From positions 1-64,000 of the forward strand of contig ADNK01002290.1 in assembly GCA_000320545.1 (NCBI GenBank): a stretch of DNA of 64,000 bases, read 5' to 3'. Each line of letters starts with the position of its first letter. Positions within the stretch are counted from its first letter, which is position 1. This DNA is from Bigelowiella natans CCMP2755 (taxonomy: Eukaryota; Cercozoa; Chlorarachniophyceae). Position numbers and translations under genes: made by a program. The notes under the pieces were generated by a model. It was not told the DNA's origin, searched no databases, and saw only the letters and a program-made list of their open reading frames with translations. Below are positions 49,117-62,087 of the stretch, piece by piece.

Positions 49117-49482
49117 TATCATCACTATCATTATTATCATCGCCATCATCATGATATCTCTCACTGATTGATCCCTCCTAGTGGAGAGAGTCTTTGGGTG
49201 TCCGTGCCTTGGAGATGTTCCATAGAGGCGACAACTTGATGTCATTGGTAAGTGACTGAGTAACTGCAAGAATAAGAAGGAAAAAGAGAGAGGAAGGCAG
49301 TGGTGGTGGTGGTGTATTTTGAAGTCGTCCAGTATGATGCACATTTAGATCATGTTTTATGTATCCTCTTGTTTGTACATGTAAGTGTGGGTATGAAGCA
49401 CTAGCTGCTCGAGCAGCAGCAGCAGCAACAATAACAACAACAACAAAAACAAAAGGAGTGAAGAAGATGAGTTGTGTGTTTG

Positions 49483-49513
<31 letters not shown>

Positions 49514-49544
49514 GATCCTCATCATCCCTTATGGATCACTTTCA

Positions 49545-49578
<34 letters not shown>

Positions 49579-50054
49579 TTCTCTGCTGCTGCTGCTGCAG
49601 GTGTATGGTGACGATTACAACCGACGAGTGCGTGGTCTCGATCCAAAAAAACAGCATCATGGTGCAGCAGCTGACAAAGGCGACGAAGATGACGACGATG
49701 ATGATGATGAGGTCCAATGGAGTAAATAACCCTAACAAATTGATAATACGAACAAGAGAGAACAAATGACAATTGGCCTTGTTCAAATGACAATGATCCT
49801 AGAACTCTTGTCGTCATAATGAGCACATTCAGTAGTCATTATCATCATCTATTTTCCTTTAAACCATACAATCATAAATTATTGATGATAACCTATTCAA
49901 ACTGCAGGAAAATGATGACTCCGATCAGAGCGAGGATGATGACTTCTTCAAAATCAAAAAGAAGAAGAATATTCAAGAAGAAGATCTCGATGATGATGAT
50001 GAATTGCCAAACCCTCAGGTAGCAACTATTGATACTAATAAGTAGTAGCAGAAC

Positions 50055-50091
<37 letters not shown>

Positions 50092-52989
50092 GAAGTGATG
50101 AATGGCAGATGGAGAGTAGCATGTATGCATGTTAAATGCTACTACACGAAGGGGAGGTTTAGAGACAAACTATTAAGGCAGTATTTGCTGGGACCACCGA
50201 TATTTGTGTGTGTGTGTGTCTGTGTGCGACTCCTACCCCGTTAGCTTCTGCTACTGCTCTTCTTTTCCTTCTTCTTCTTCTTCATCATCATCATCATCAT
50301 CCAAACAATAGGTAGGGGAGTGGTCGGATGAAGATAAGTGCGAGGATATTAGAAATCGATTCGTTACCGGTATGAATGTGTGTTTGATGCTTCTGCTGCT
50401 GCTGCTGATGATGATGATAATGCTGATGATGATGAAGATGGTTTTTTTAAAGAATAATAACGGAATAATATCATCTACATTGTTTAGATCACCATCATCG
50501 TATTGACCTTATTGTTTTGTAATTATATCGTCGTTTTAGTATAAATTATTGTTATGATCATTGTGACTTATTTGTTGTGTTATGACGTATTAGGTGACTG
50601 GAGTGATCCTGAGGCTGACGATGGAGAAGTAAGAATAACAACATCATATAAAAAGGAAGGAAGTGAGGGAGGGGAGGAACTCACATTACACATCAGATAG
50701 CAGATGAGCAGGAGAAGAAGAAGAAGAAGAAGAAGAAGAAGAAGATGAAAAGAGCAAATCGATGAAGAATAACTCAAACCACCAACCATGATTTTTGTTA
50801 CTGCTGATGTTGTAGTAGTAGATGGAGCCATCATGTGATGCAGCTGTGCATGACAGCTCACAATGACAACTACTCCTACTTTGTCCACCATCACCACAAC
50901 ATCGGTTCTACATGTTGTTGTAAACTCTCACAACAAACAACATCTTTAGAAAGAACATGATGATGGTTGCTTCGCTATCACTACTATTAACGGAGTAGAA
51001 CTCAATGGTGTTGTTGACCTCATCTTCCTTCCTCCTCATCCTCTTCCTCCACCCCCTCCTGTCTCCTGTGCTTTTCAACTACTGCTACTACTCATTGCTG
51101 CAGCAACTTGAAGAAGAAGAAGAAGATGATGATGATGATGATTTCGACGGTAGTAGTAGTGGAGTAGTTCTATTTTGCATGATTTGACACATCATGTGCA
51201 TACGTGTACATGATGACATCTTGACACATATGCATGTAATTGAATGCATTTGTCTGAGAAACACATTTTGCGTTGAATTCTCTTGTGATCATCATCGTCA
51301 TTATGGTTTCGGGAAAACAGGTGATGATGATGATGATGATGATCCCGACAATGAAATAACGGTTGAGGGCATGGATCAAGAGGTAGGTCAAAGAAGAACA
51401 CCAAGAAAAGACAGCAATACTGATGCGTATGCACAGCACAACATAGCATAGCTTGGATCCATTACAAACATAGAAGAAATATTGCTTGTGCTCTCTCTGT
51501 CTGTGGAATGTTTGCATCTTCTTCTCTCTTAAACGAGGAGATGCTCAATCATCATCATAGCTAGCAGCTGTACAGCTGTTAGTTGACTGCAATACATTTA
51601 TTTATTTGTCCCAAAATTATTAATTATCAGTGTAGATATCATTGGGGTTGTCGGAGTTCGTTTCTCTACCTTAAATAAGATGATGTGCATATATTGTGGT
51701 GTAGGATGACGATGATGATGATAATGGAGGAAAAGAGCGACTCAAGGCAGCGTTTAACGCAGAGTACGATGCCGAAAAGGCAGCAAGAGAGGGGGGAAAC
51801 AAGAAGAAAAAAGGAGGCAGAAGAGATGACGATGTACGTACTTCTTGTTCTTCTTTGATGTTCTTGCTGTATCGTGATCATCTTAGTGAATTTCGACCAA
51901 CACAGTTGTTTTTCCATTTATGCCAAGCATTAGTATTTTTGAAAGTAGCAGCATGCTCATACATGTCTGTTAGTAGTTGGATGTACTACTGTGTTGGATA
52001 TCATCATCATTTCTGCAAATTCACATTGCAAATACACTATTTTCCGAGGTGGCAATAGTGATGATTATGATGATGATGATACGAACGCTATATAATAATC
52101 ATCACACCAGCAAAGTGCATATTTTGTTTCCTTTTCTTCTTCTTCTTTTTCTTGTTCTTTTGATGACCATGGCCATCGTGGTGTTCGAATAGGGGGAAGG
52201 TGGAGTTACAACATACTATGACCAAGTTAAGCGAGAGATGGAACAGCAGGTCACTAACTACTACTACTACTACTACTACTGCTACTACTACTTAAATAAT
52301 AATAATAGTGCGACATAGAACAGAATAACTACTACAAATTCAGAAAAGAATCAAGACTATCAATCCCCCCGTACAGCACACTTCTTTTTCTCTTTATTAT
52401 ATTATTTATTATGATGATTATGATTTAGGCCACACTGAACGAAGAGGCATTCAAGGAAGCAAGCATTGAAGAGAAGTTGATGCACCTTGGATGCGCTCCT
52501 GGGCTCTATGTACGCATCGAGCTGCATGCGGTACTAGTACCAATAATAATTATATTACTAGTAGCTGCAGTAAGTAGGCTTCAGCTGCCTAATACTGCTA
52601 TTTGCTACTGGTGGTGGTGTTTACCTGAAGAAGTAATAATAATTAATGATGACGATGATGATGATGATAGTTGTTGTTGTTATCTGTCAGGTTCCGTGTG
52701 AATTCATCCTCCATTTTAAGAAGAACCATCCTGTGGTCTTGGGTGCTCTTCTTCCCTCTGAGCATACCAAAGGCCTCTTACAGGTAGTAGTAGCTTTAAT
52801 AGATAGATAGAAAGATAGTCGTCTATTATATGTCATGTCATGTCAAGATGTAGAGCTACCATCGATGAATGAATGAATGCCTGGATGGATGCTGTTGTCA
52901 GGTGCGCGTAAAGAAGCATAGATGGCATGCGAAGATTCTTAAAACAAATGATCCAATCATCATCTCTCTTGGGTGGAGGAGGTAATGTC

Positions 52990-53036
<47 letters not shown>

Positions 53037-54123
53037 CTGCACATCTATTCATCCATGTAGGTAGTTAGTACGTGTGTGGTACCTACTGCTTGCTACTTCT
53101 GCCTACCACTCCTACTGTAAAAATCAGTGTTGATTCCAGGAGGGGGGAGAGGGGTATGAGAAGGGAGGATATTCTCCTCCTCCTCCTCCTCCTCGTTTAT
53201 TCTCGTCACAGTTCATTTATAGTGCATTGAATTTCCAATGGTAGGTTCCAATCATTGCCTATCTACTCCATTCTCGATCGTAATGAAACAAGAATGCGGT
53301 TTTTAAAGTACACACCAGAGCACATGCACTGCATTGGTAACTGCAACATAATAACGACAACAACAACAACAACAACAACGAACTCCTATCATCCACTTAT
53401 AAACATCCGTGCAAATATGTATACATTACGTACACACTCGTCATTGGGTTATAGAATTATTTTTACTTGCTTGGTAAAAGTGAGCAGCCATGTCCTCGCT
53501 GTCATCATTTTCATCATCATTATCATCATCATCGTCGTCATCTTCATTTGTCATTATTGCTCACGATTGATGAACGAGATCTTTGCTAATCTTCTAATAT
53601 TGATATGATCGATCAACACACATGAAGGAACATTCTATGGCCCTCTGACCATGCCCAACATCGGTTTCTGTGCATTTCAACGTGCAGGTGGTAGTATGTG
53701 TGTGTGTGTTATTATCTCCAAAGCATCATTTGTTTTGAGGTCAAAATCGCCACTGTCTATCATGTATCATGGTAGTTGTAAATAGTAGTAGTATCAGTAC
53801 AAGTAGTAAGTAGCTGTTGTAGTAGTTGTTGCTGTCGTAATCGTCATGAAGTGATATTTATTGGTGGCATGATGATCAAATAGGCAGTGGGCAAGCATCC
53901 TTCCGCATATGTGCGACAGGTGTGGTGTTGGAGCAAGGGAAGTCCTTCACCATCGTCAAGAAACTTAAGCTAACAGGTACTAGCAGGAGGATAGTGTTAT
54001 TATTTGTATATTATTTCTATGGATTGTCTTCTGTTGTGCTGCTGGTGCTGGTGGTGGTGGTAATCTGTGCTCCAACTCTCCTTGCCAAACATCACACCAA
54101 CAACATCCACAATAAGTAGTCGT

Positions 54124-54158
<35 letters not shown>

Positions 54159-54263
54159 CCACTACTTGTCTCTTAGTAATAATCTAGTAGTCGTAATAAA
54201 TAGTGCGTGTCAAATGCTGTTGTTGTTGTTGTTGTTGTTGTTGTCCTGCTTTCCTGTGGCCTA

Positions 54264-54295
<32 letters not shown>

Positions 54296-54418
54296 CACTG
54301 ATTTGTTCTCTGTTTCTCCAACGACGTCTCTCGTAAATTACAAACCCATTACGGGTTATTGTTAGATACACCATTGCTTTTGAATACGCACACACACATT
54401 CACACACACAAATATATG

Positions 54419-54451
<33 letters not shown>

Positions 54452-55356
54452 GAGCTCCTTACAAAATCCATAAGAATACTGCCTTTATCCGTAACATGTT
54501 TAGGTAATGGAATATATAATAATCAATCACACCAAATTGATCATGAACCTCCTCCTAGTCCACACAACAGTTGTGCATGCATTGTATGATGAGGATGATG
54601 ATTATGATGATGATGATGATGATGATAGGGGCGATCTTGTATTCCATGAAAAATACACCACCACCAGCAGCAGCAGCAGCAGCACCACCGAATGATGCAG
54701 CCACGGAGAACACATAACATTATCTACTTGTAACTATTATTACTGCTGTATGTAGTAATTATCACCTCATTTACTACTTCCCCTTTTTCTCTCATTGATT
54801 GATTTATTATTCGTCGTTGCTGGTCGTGAGCAGCTCTTCTTTAGAGGCTGCCAAGTTTGTGGGGGCAGCAATCAAAACGGTTGGTTAATCACTATCATCA
54901 TCATAATCATGATCTATCATTTTAAGGTAACAGTTAGTATCTGATGAGGCATATACTGTTGTTCTTATTCAGGTGAGTGGCATCCGAGGGCAGATTAAGA
55001 AACCTGTTACGAACTCCGGGACTGCTTCTAGTGGTAGTAGTAGTAGTAGACGATGGATAGATGGATATATCGAGTATCACCAGTAGTAATACGTGTTAGC
55101 AGTAGAAAGAAGGGCTACCAATAATATAATAGACATGATTTAATTGCACGTGGATGATGAGTAAGTAATAATATTAATTAATAAAGGGGGGGCTGGACCA
55201 GATGGTGCATATAGGGCCACTTTCGAGGATAGGATCAAAATGTCAGATATCGTCTTCTTAAGGTTGGGGTGGGGGTAGTGGTAGTGGTTGTTCTGCACGA
55301 AGGAGGATATGGTAGTAGTAGTAGTAGTAGTAGTAGTAGTATCGCAGAAGGATGAA

Positions 55357-55392
<36 letters not shown>

Positions 55393-55883
55393 ATGTGATG
55401 ATCGGTATTATTGCCTCAGTAGTACAACGCACATAATCTTGTGTTTACTTCATATGTCATCAGGACATGGACGCGTGTAGAGCCAGAAAGGTAGAAGTAG
55501 GAGTAGTAGTAGTTGATGAGAGGATGCTCTCTCTCACATAAGTATCCGCACTATCAGCATCATCACTCATCACCATCATCATTATTATCATCCATTGTCG
55601 TTAGTTACTACAATATTGATTTACTAGTGATACACTGATGATGCTCAACCTTGCTTCTTCATCAGTCTGTACTACAACTACTACTACTTCTGCTACTACT
55701 GCTGGTGCTGCTGCTTATTGCTATTATTATTCTCTTTAAAGGTTTTACAATCCAGTAACCTCATTATTGGAGAAGTCTCATGATAGCTGGAACGGTGTGC
55801 GGACCATTCGTGATATTCGTCGGCAAGATAGAATACCAATTCCAACACGGAAGGTGAGTCAGTGAGTGATAATAATAATAATA

Positions 55884-55919
<36 letters not shown>

Positions 55920-56712
55920 GCAGCAGATATTTAATTTATTACATCATTCTGTGCGTATGTGTGTAGTATGTATATGATCGCGCGTGTAAATGTGTGCTCG
56001 CCGTGAATCCCTTCGTTCATTCATATATTCTTATATCAATTCATTCGTTTCTTGTTGTTGTTCTTGTTGTTATTGAATATGTTGGCACAGGATTCTGAAT
56101 ACAAGCCTATTCAACGTTCAGCAGTCAAGTTCGCACCTTTGAGGATTCCAAAGAAGATTCTGGTGATTGTTCGTTGCTGCTGATGGTGGTGGTGATAATA
56201 GTCGTGATGTGGATACGAACGACATTCTACTATGGCAAAACTGATGATAGAAGATAAAAGAGGAGAGGACTTTGACATGTGCTGTTCCAATGAATGAGGA
56301 GGAGGAGAAGAAGAAGAAACTCTATACGAACTACTGCATGTAAGAGGGCAGAGGGGTGGTTCTTTTTGCTCCAAACCCAGTTGCAATTATATCATTTCAT
56401 TGAATGATTGCACTTTTTCTCTCGTCGTCATCAATCAGGCGGAACTTCCCTTTAAGTCGAAACCTAAGCTGGAGAGAAAACATAAGAACAAAACCATGGA
56501 GCAGCGACGAAAGGTCCTACTTTCGTAAAAATTGGTGTTTCATTTCGTCGTTAGGAGCTATGGTAATCATCTTATGAGTTGTTTTGTTGATCCGATATAC
56601 TTTGGAAAGGTTGTGATGGAACCCCAAGAGAAAAAGGCATACTCGTTGATACAGGTACTGCAACTAGTAGTAGAGAAGCAGTAGCAGTAGTCTTCAATAT
56701 ATTCGTTATAAA

Positions 56713-56746
<34 letters not shown>

Positions 56747-57276
56747 GTGATGGTGATGATGGTCGTGAGGCATCGATACAATTTGCAATATTGCTATACT
56801 TTCAATCTTAAGAATGCCAATATAATCAACAACACAGTATCAGGCTAGTAAGACTTACTTGAATATCCCGCTAGAAAAAACGAAACCGCCTCCTGCCTTC
56901 TCTCCCTCTCTCTCTCTTGCTATTTTGTTTCCTTGTCCCTCTCTGATGAATATATTCTGAATTAAATTAAAAGGCTTTGAATACTCTTCGCAACGAACGG
57001 GCGAAGACTCGGAAGATAGCTGAAACTGAGAGAAAAATGTCGTTTGATGACAACCTTATACTATAAATTATGTGCACATCAAATACGTATGTACTAAGTA
57101 TTACTTAAAAAATAATCAGGAAGCGCGACAAGAGGCTTGCAAAGGAGAACGAAAAGTTAGAGCTGAAAAGGAAAGAGAAGAGAAAAGCAAGATATGTCTC
57201 ACAGGCAAACGAGAAGGCTAAACGGCAACGAATGGCAGAGAAACGTTCTAAAGGCGGTCGTTCAACAGATGATTAG
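41494..57276 (+). CDS. BMS1: BMS1 ribosome-biogenesis GTPase in about 35-40 small exons
   Basis: BMS1 is the nucleolar GTPase of the small-subunit processome that works with RCL1. Family blocks appear in order: [17 protein letters not shown] (41.55 kb), KGKNPK spliced to [12 protein letters not shown], and [18 protein letters not shown] (P-loop, 42.15 kb). [17 protein letters not shown] (42.53 kb), [19 protein letters not shown] (42.72 kb), GVLTHLDKF (G4-like, 43.36 kb) and [20 protein letters not shown] (43.9 kb) follow. Next are [21 protein letters not shown] (45.13 kb) and an Asp/Glu-rich middle (46.7-51.8 kb). [13 protein letters not shown] (51.74 kb), [13 protein letters not shown] (53.31 kb), [12 protein letters not shown] (53.94 kb), [11 protein letters not shown] (54.97 kb) and [13 protein letters not shown] (55.74 kb) close the series. 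The tail is Lys/Arg-rich with TAG at 57274. In-frame ATGs at 41494, 41503 and 41512 are all possible starts. Exons in the acidic region are ambiguous. Confidence 0.95.
43424..43619. repeat. (AT)n plus duplicated (GA)n composite repeat
   Basis: An AT run is followed by two copies (43482-43542 and 43553-43619) of a unit made of ACATAGAGAAAG, a GA run and AAGTACAGTACATACATCT. They lie in a BMS1 intron. The copies differ in GA number, so slippage has followed duplication. Confidence 0.9.
46117..46190. repeat. 37-bp tandem duplication in a BMS1 intron
   Basis: Copies at 46117-46153 and 46154-46190 share ATACTGAT, TGAGAAAA and TTGGTTCATAC with a few mismatches. The duplication lies in an intron of the acidic region of BMS1. 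Confidence 0.8.
46622..46683. repeat. C run, (CA)n and G run cluster
   Basis: About ten C, then roughly 13 CA units, then about 18 G lie in a BMS1 intron, followed shortly by a (CT)n tract at 46709-46744. The G run could form a quadruplex in the transcript. Confidence 0.85.
48037..48155. repeat. 59/60-bp tandem duplication in a BMS1 intron
   Basis: Copies at 48037-48095 and 48096-48155 share GCATC, TTATATGCCTCCT, TAGCATT and CTTATGTATTAAGTAAGAGT. Part of the duplicated unit is TTCTTTCTAG, which looks like a 3' splice site, so an acceptor may have been duplicated. Confidence 0.8.
48610..48683. repeat. (CT)n then (CA)n microsatellite
   Basis: About 18 CT units are followed by about 15 CA units in a BMS1 intron. 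Other BMS1 intron tracts include GAT/ATC and TAG/CTA runs near 42780, 44825, 44930, 45265, 45640, 46030, 47350, 47765, 48790, 49090, 49490, 50055, 54130, 55315, 55880 and 56715. Confidence 0.9.
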
Positions 57277-57399
57277 TAATACAAGCAACTTTATGATGAT
57301 CGATAGGAGTGTGGTTGTCGTGACTAGATGCACGGTAATTGCCTGAGAATTTATGAGAAGAGTCTTCAACTCCTTATAAGACACTCCATGTCAATCACA

Positions 57400-58440
57400 A
57401 TGAATGCTACGCTGTGCATGTACATGTTTAGGATGAGAAATGATCGCATAGTTTAGATACTAGAGATGGTGCATGGCAACACGTTGTACATGCTAGCATG
57501 TACGCATGATGCATTGTTAAGTCTAAATTGTGTAGGCTAGTCTACTAGCGTCGAGTGACATTTTGCTGTCATCAGTCACGTGCTCTAGATTGTCTGAACA
57601 CTGTGAATCTAGCGACATCTACACTCCTAAATCATGAGCCACATCATTGCATGAAATCATTGAACACCATGCTAGCGTGCTTGCTAGCTAGCGTGCCCTA
57701 CTAGCCTCACTCAAACAAGCCACACCAGTCACATGATTTGAACAAAGGCAGTTCTTGATGAAGTCTAGCTTCAGTGCATGCTAGCATGCTAGCATGTGAC
57801 AAGGGAATGCGCCTGCGCGCGCATGGCATGCGCGTTTCATACGCACGTGTCGTGCACTGCTGACATGAATCACGCATGCACGCGCAGGCAGCAACAAGCT
57901 AGCCAGGCGCAAGAAGGTGTGCGGAGGGGTGTATAATCATGTGTAATTTCATTTCAATCATGCATGCGCTAGCATGTACGTGCATGCATGTCTTGATGAT
58001 GTGTAAGACATGTCTAGATGTCTAGCAGCTAGCTAGCACTAGGTCTAAAGGCGTGGTGCATGTTGCATGCGCGCTGCATCGCATGTAAGAAAGAGGTAAT
58101 GAAATGATTGCATTTTTCAATTGTCATTCTGATGTAGCTACACAGACAAATAATACAAAGCGGCGGCTACAGATGAACACAGCGCTCTTAGTGTGTTTGT
58201 TCTTTTCTGCAATGGCAACAATGATCGATGTGCTGCATGCTGGCAAAAGATTCGCACTATTCGCACTACTGCATGTCTAGATACACAGAGGTGACGTGTG
58301 ACGTAGCCGGCGCATGCAGGCTTAATGCAAGCACAAAGTAATGCAAGCTAAGGCGGATTCTTTCAGCTAGTCACGGTGCATGAACATTGAGATTCATGCA
58401 TCCTAGCCAGTACAAGCACATCTCTGATCTTGCTGCTACA
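57400..58440. repeat. CTAG/GCATGC palindrome-rich island, convergent gap 4
   Basis: The island lies between the 3' ends of BMS1 and the minus-strand UBX locus. It contains the 20-bp perfect palindrome 57777-57796 (CATGCTAGCATGCTAGCATG), GCTTGCTAGCTAGCGTGC (57678), CTGCGCGCGCATGGCATGCG (57811) and AGCTAGCTAGCACTAGG (58028). No coding frame is supported. Confidence 0.8.
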
Positions 58441-58617
58441 TCGCCTTCCTTTCCTCTCCTTTTCTCCGTTTAGTTAACAATGTGCACAAAAAAAGAGATG
58501 TTCGACCCCAATCTGAGCACATTTGTGGTTATGGAGATTCAGCAATATGAGCACCAGACTTAACAATTTCTAGTTGTCTACCCTGCTGCTGCTGCTGCTG
58601 CAACACATCATAAATCT

Positions 58618-59517
58618 TCGTATCTACCAACTAACCTAGTCTCAGCCAGAGTTAAGCCATAGTTTTTCCATTCTTTGCGCGGAAAATTGGACACCTTTGT
58701 TAAACCATCATCATTCTCATCATCGAACCATGATTTAGGTATATCATATTATAATTGCTGCCAACAAACATGTAATGATGAGAAGGTGATTAGGCAAATC
58801 CTTTGCTGCGACTAAAGAAATAATCCTTCAAGTGGGGATGTTAAATACGAACTAGCGTCAGTACCAGTTCAAAGTGATCGGTCGCAAAACAGCCTTGTTC
58901 TCCTTCTTCTCGTTGTCCTTGTTGTTGGACGTATTTACGTATGATTTGAATCGTGTCATCCTTTCGGAATCTGCGAACCAACCTTTTACCGGAAGGCAGT
59001 CTAATCTGTGAGATTAGTAGTACAATCAAATTATATCTTGTCATAATTTTCTCCATTGATGTAGTATTAGCAATTAGAGAAGCACAACATAGATGCTGAT
59101 GAGGAGGAGGAAGAGGAGGACAAACAACGACGATATTAAGACAAGGTACTACGTAACAGCTGACCGTGTCTGACACGGGAAACAACTCAAAACCATAGCT
59201 GTTTCACGATAAAAACGCACACAGTAGTCCTTCTTTATTATTAGGGGAAAGATATTGCTGCTACTGCTGCTACTAGTACTAAATACTACTACCATGCACG
59301 TGCAGGTGTCAGGTCCTTTCTCAGGTTCCATCGGTAGTTGTATCGTTGATGATGATTTCCTTTCTTCTTTACTTTCTGTAACTAACAACCAATCAACCGT
59401 TTATCTATCAAAGCAGCAGCAGCAGTAGGCAGCAGTACCTCTTAAAGTATGAGGCATATGCATGTATATTGTTGTCAAGTTAGTTCTGATCCTTACAGTG
59501 AATGTAATAATCTTTAT

Positions 59518-59556
<39 letters not shown>

Positions 59557-62050
59557 CTTGTGAAGTGATGATGGATGTCCATGCACCGCTGCTTTTCTTG
59601 ACATCATCGATGTTTGCTGCTTTTCTCCTATTATTGTGTGTGGTAGCAGGGGATGATGCACTTGCTGCTGTTGCCGAGTTAAGCTGTTCCTTCATCGAAT
59701 CATCATCCATCAATGACTTTTGCTCTCCACCCCCATCACTTTTTCCTCCTTTAATCTTAGCAGTACTATCTTGTTGCATTTCTTGTTTTTCTTCTTCATT
59801 GTCTTTTTTGTCGCTGCTCTGCTCACTAGCTTCCCTTTCACGTCGTATATCTTCCTCTAGTGTACTGTCACCATAACGAAGATCAACACAACGACAATAA
59901 CGACGATGAGAATAGTGATGAACATCTAATGGTTGCAAGATGATCATGATGATGATAATGATGATGATGATGACAACAATGATAAAGAGGAGGAGGAAGG
60001 GAGAGGGAGAGGGAGAGCATGAAGAAAGTACCGTTTATATTCCTCATCTTGCTGAATTCGCAGTGCGGTAGACGCTGATACTATGTGCCCCTGGTTTGTA
60101 CAGAATAATGATGAGGAATACTGATGAGACAACAACAACTGAGATTGATTGTTGTTCCCAATACTGCTACTCCTACTATTACTAAATCAACACCCACACT
60201 ACTACTACGCACACGTCAGTACTGAGCTTGCTTTCTTCACCACCTCATTGCCGGAGTTCTCTTGGTATATTCCTGCCTCGATTGCACTCTGGCGCAGTAC
60301 CTTGATCAACATAGAAAACATCATCATCGTGACAACTTCTCCCCCCCTCCCTTATTTTCCTCACTCATCAACATCATCATCATCACCATATACCTGTTGC
60401 AGCATTGCCTCTTCCACATCATCATCAACATCATCATCATCATCACCATACACCTGTTGCAGCATTGCCTCTTCCACATCATCATTCGATGGGTTACTGA
60501 ATAGGAGGAGGGTAACAACAAACGATACATAATAACGGAAATTTAATAAAACAAAATAAAGAAATAATAAAAATAATAAAAGTGAATGAAGCACCTTATT
60601 ATGCCATATATATTATGTAAAAATTATACACACACTGGCTAGTAAAGTGACTAAGTGACGACTACACAGAATACGAATGGTATTAAAGGAGCACCACCAT
60701 CACCTTATTCCTCCTCCTCCTCCAGTACTAGCCCCTCCCATGGTGCTGCTGTTGTTATTGGTTGGAGGGGGCCCTCCAGAATAGCGAAAGAGGCCGGAGG
60801 ATACTATTCGAGACCCTGTATTTGGAAGAGGCACCTCACCTGATGATAGTGATGATGATGATGATGATAATGAGGAGGAGGATGGATAAGTGATGATGAC
60901 GAGGAGGAAGATAATAAGACATATTCTTATAGGTGCTACTACTGTTCGATGATGATCCATTATTCATGTAATCTGTTAATATCTTCACACCATCCAGGGA
61001 AGGAGGAGGAGGAGGAGGAGGAGGAGGAGGAGGAGAGGAATACTACGTCTACTACTACTACTACCAGCGTACTACTACCTGTTGATATAGCCCGCTGTAA
61101 TGCTGCTGTCCATCGGTCCTTTGATAGATAGATAGATAAATCATCATAGGATTAGATTCTTTCCAGCAACATCGTGTCATTACTCCTTGTCTTCTTATTC
61201 AATTAACCTGCTAATACAACTACTACTATTACTACTACTAGCTACGTTCATTGGCCCTTAGATAGTGCATGGTGATAAGTTCAGACCCCCCCGCCCCCAT
61301 TCTCTCTCTCGCTCTTGTGTTATTTACCTACTTATACGATAAACTACTATAAGGAGATTATGACGTTTTACTGCTACTACTAAATCTATGATATACCCTA
61401 ATGCATAATCACCTCAAACGACGACGACGACGCCAACAACGACGGCAACGTTCTACTAAGCTACTACCACTACCACTACTACTACCTTTGCATGACGGGT
61501 GGGGATTCTAAATGCAAAAGTTGAGGAGGAGGAGGAGGCTGCTGCTGTCTCTATTTCAAATCCAAATGGTCTACATGTGCCCCATTTTAATCAATATTGA
61601 AGATAAACCACAAATTATAAGACGTATTCGTATGGAACAATAAAGAACTAGATACTACATAGTAAAATCAACACAGAGCACCTTCTTCTTCTTCTTCTTC
61701 TTCTTACTACTACATACTTCTACTAGTACTAACCCCAATTGGCTGGTCCATGTAGGATCAGATACCACACGGCATCCAATCAACTCGATCTTCTCGGTTG
61801 GACTAACACGTCGTCGTTGTCGTAAACACCATCATCAGCATATACACAACACTGTTAGGTGCATGCACAGGCCATTAATGGGATGATCGATTGCTTACCA
61901 CGTGGAAAAGAAGGAGTAGTAGTATCATCCGTAATATTAGTAGTGCTACGGTATTATTATTACTACCTATCGTAATTCTGCCTTGACTTGAAGGTGTACA
62001 GGTACGGATGCCGAAGTACGAGCCTTGCCATCATATATCATTCATTCATC

Positions 62051-62087
<37 letters not shown>

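Noticed and set aside
49080-49135. CRISPR-like regular short repeats
   Set aside because: These are pure trinucleotide microsatellites with no spacers of constant length, in eukaryotic intron DNA.
46757-49826. Many frames with poly-Asp, poly-His, poly-Met or poly-Ser
   Set aside because: They are readings of GAT/ATC triplet tracts in BMS1 introns or antisense to its acidic exons.
58529-58617. Alternative extra C-terminal exon for the UBX gene (poly-Gln then LEIVKSGAHIAESP)
   Set aside because: The donor at 58.64 kb is good, but every acceptor in the CAG run joins out of phase and hits an immediate stop. Reading through to TGA 58618 is simpler.
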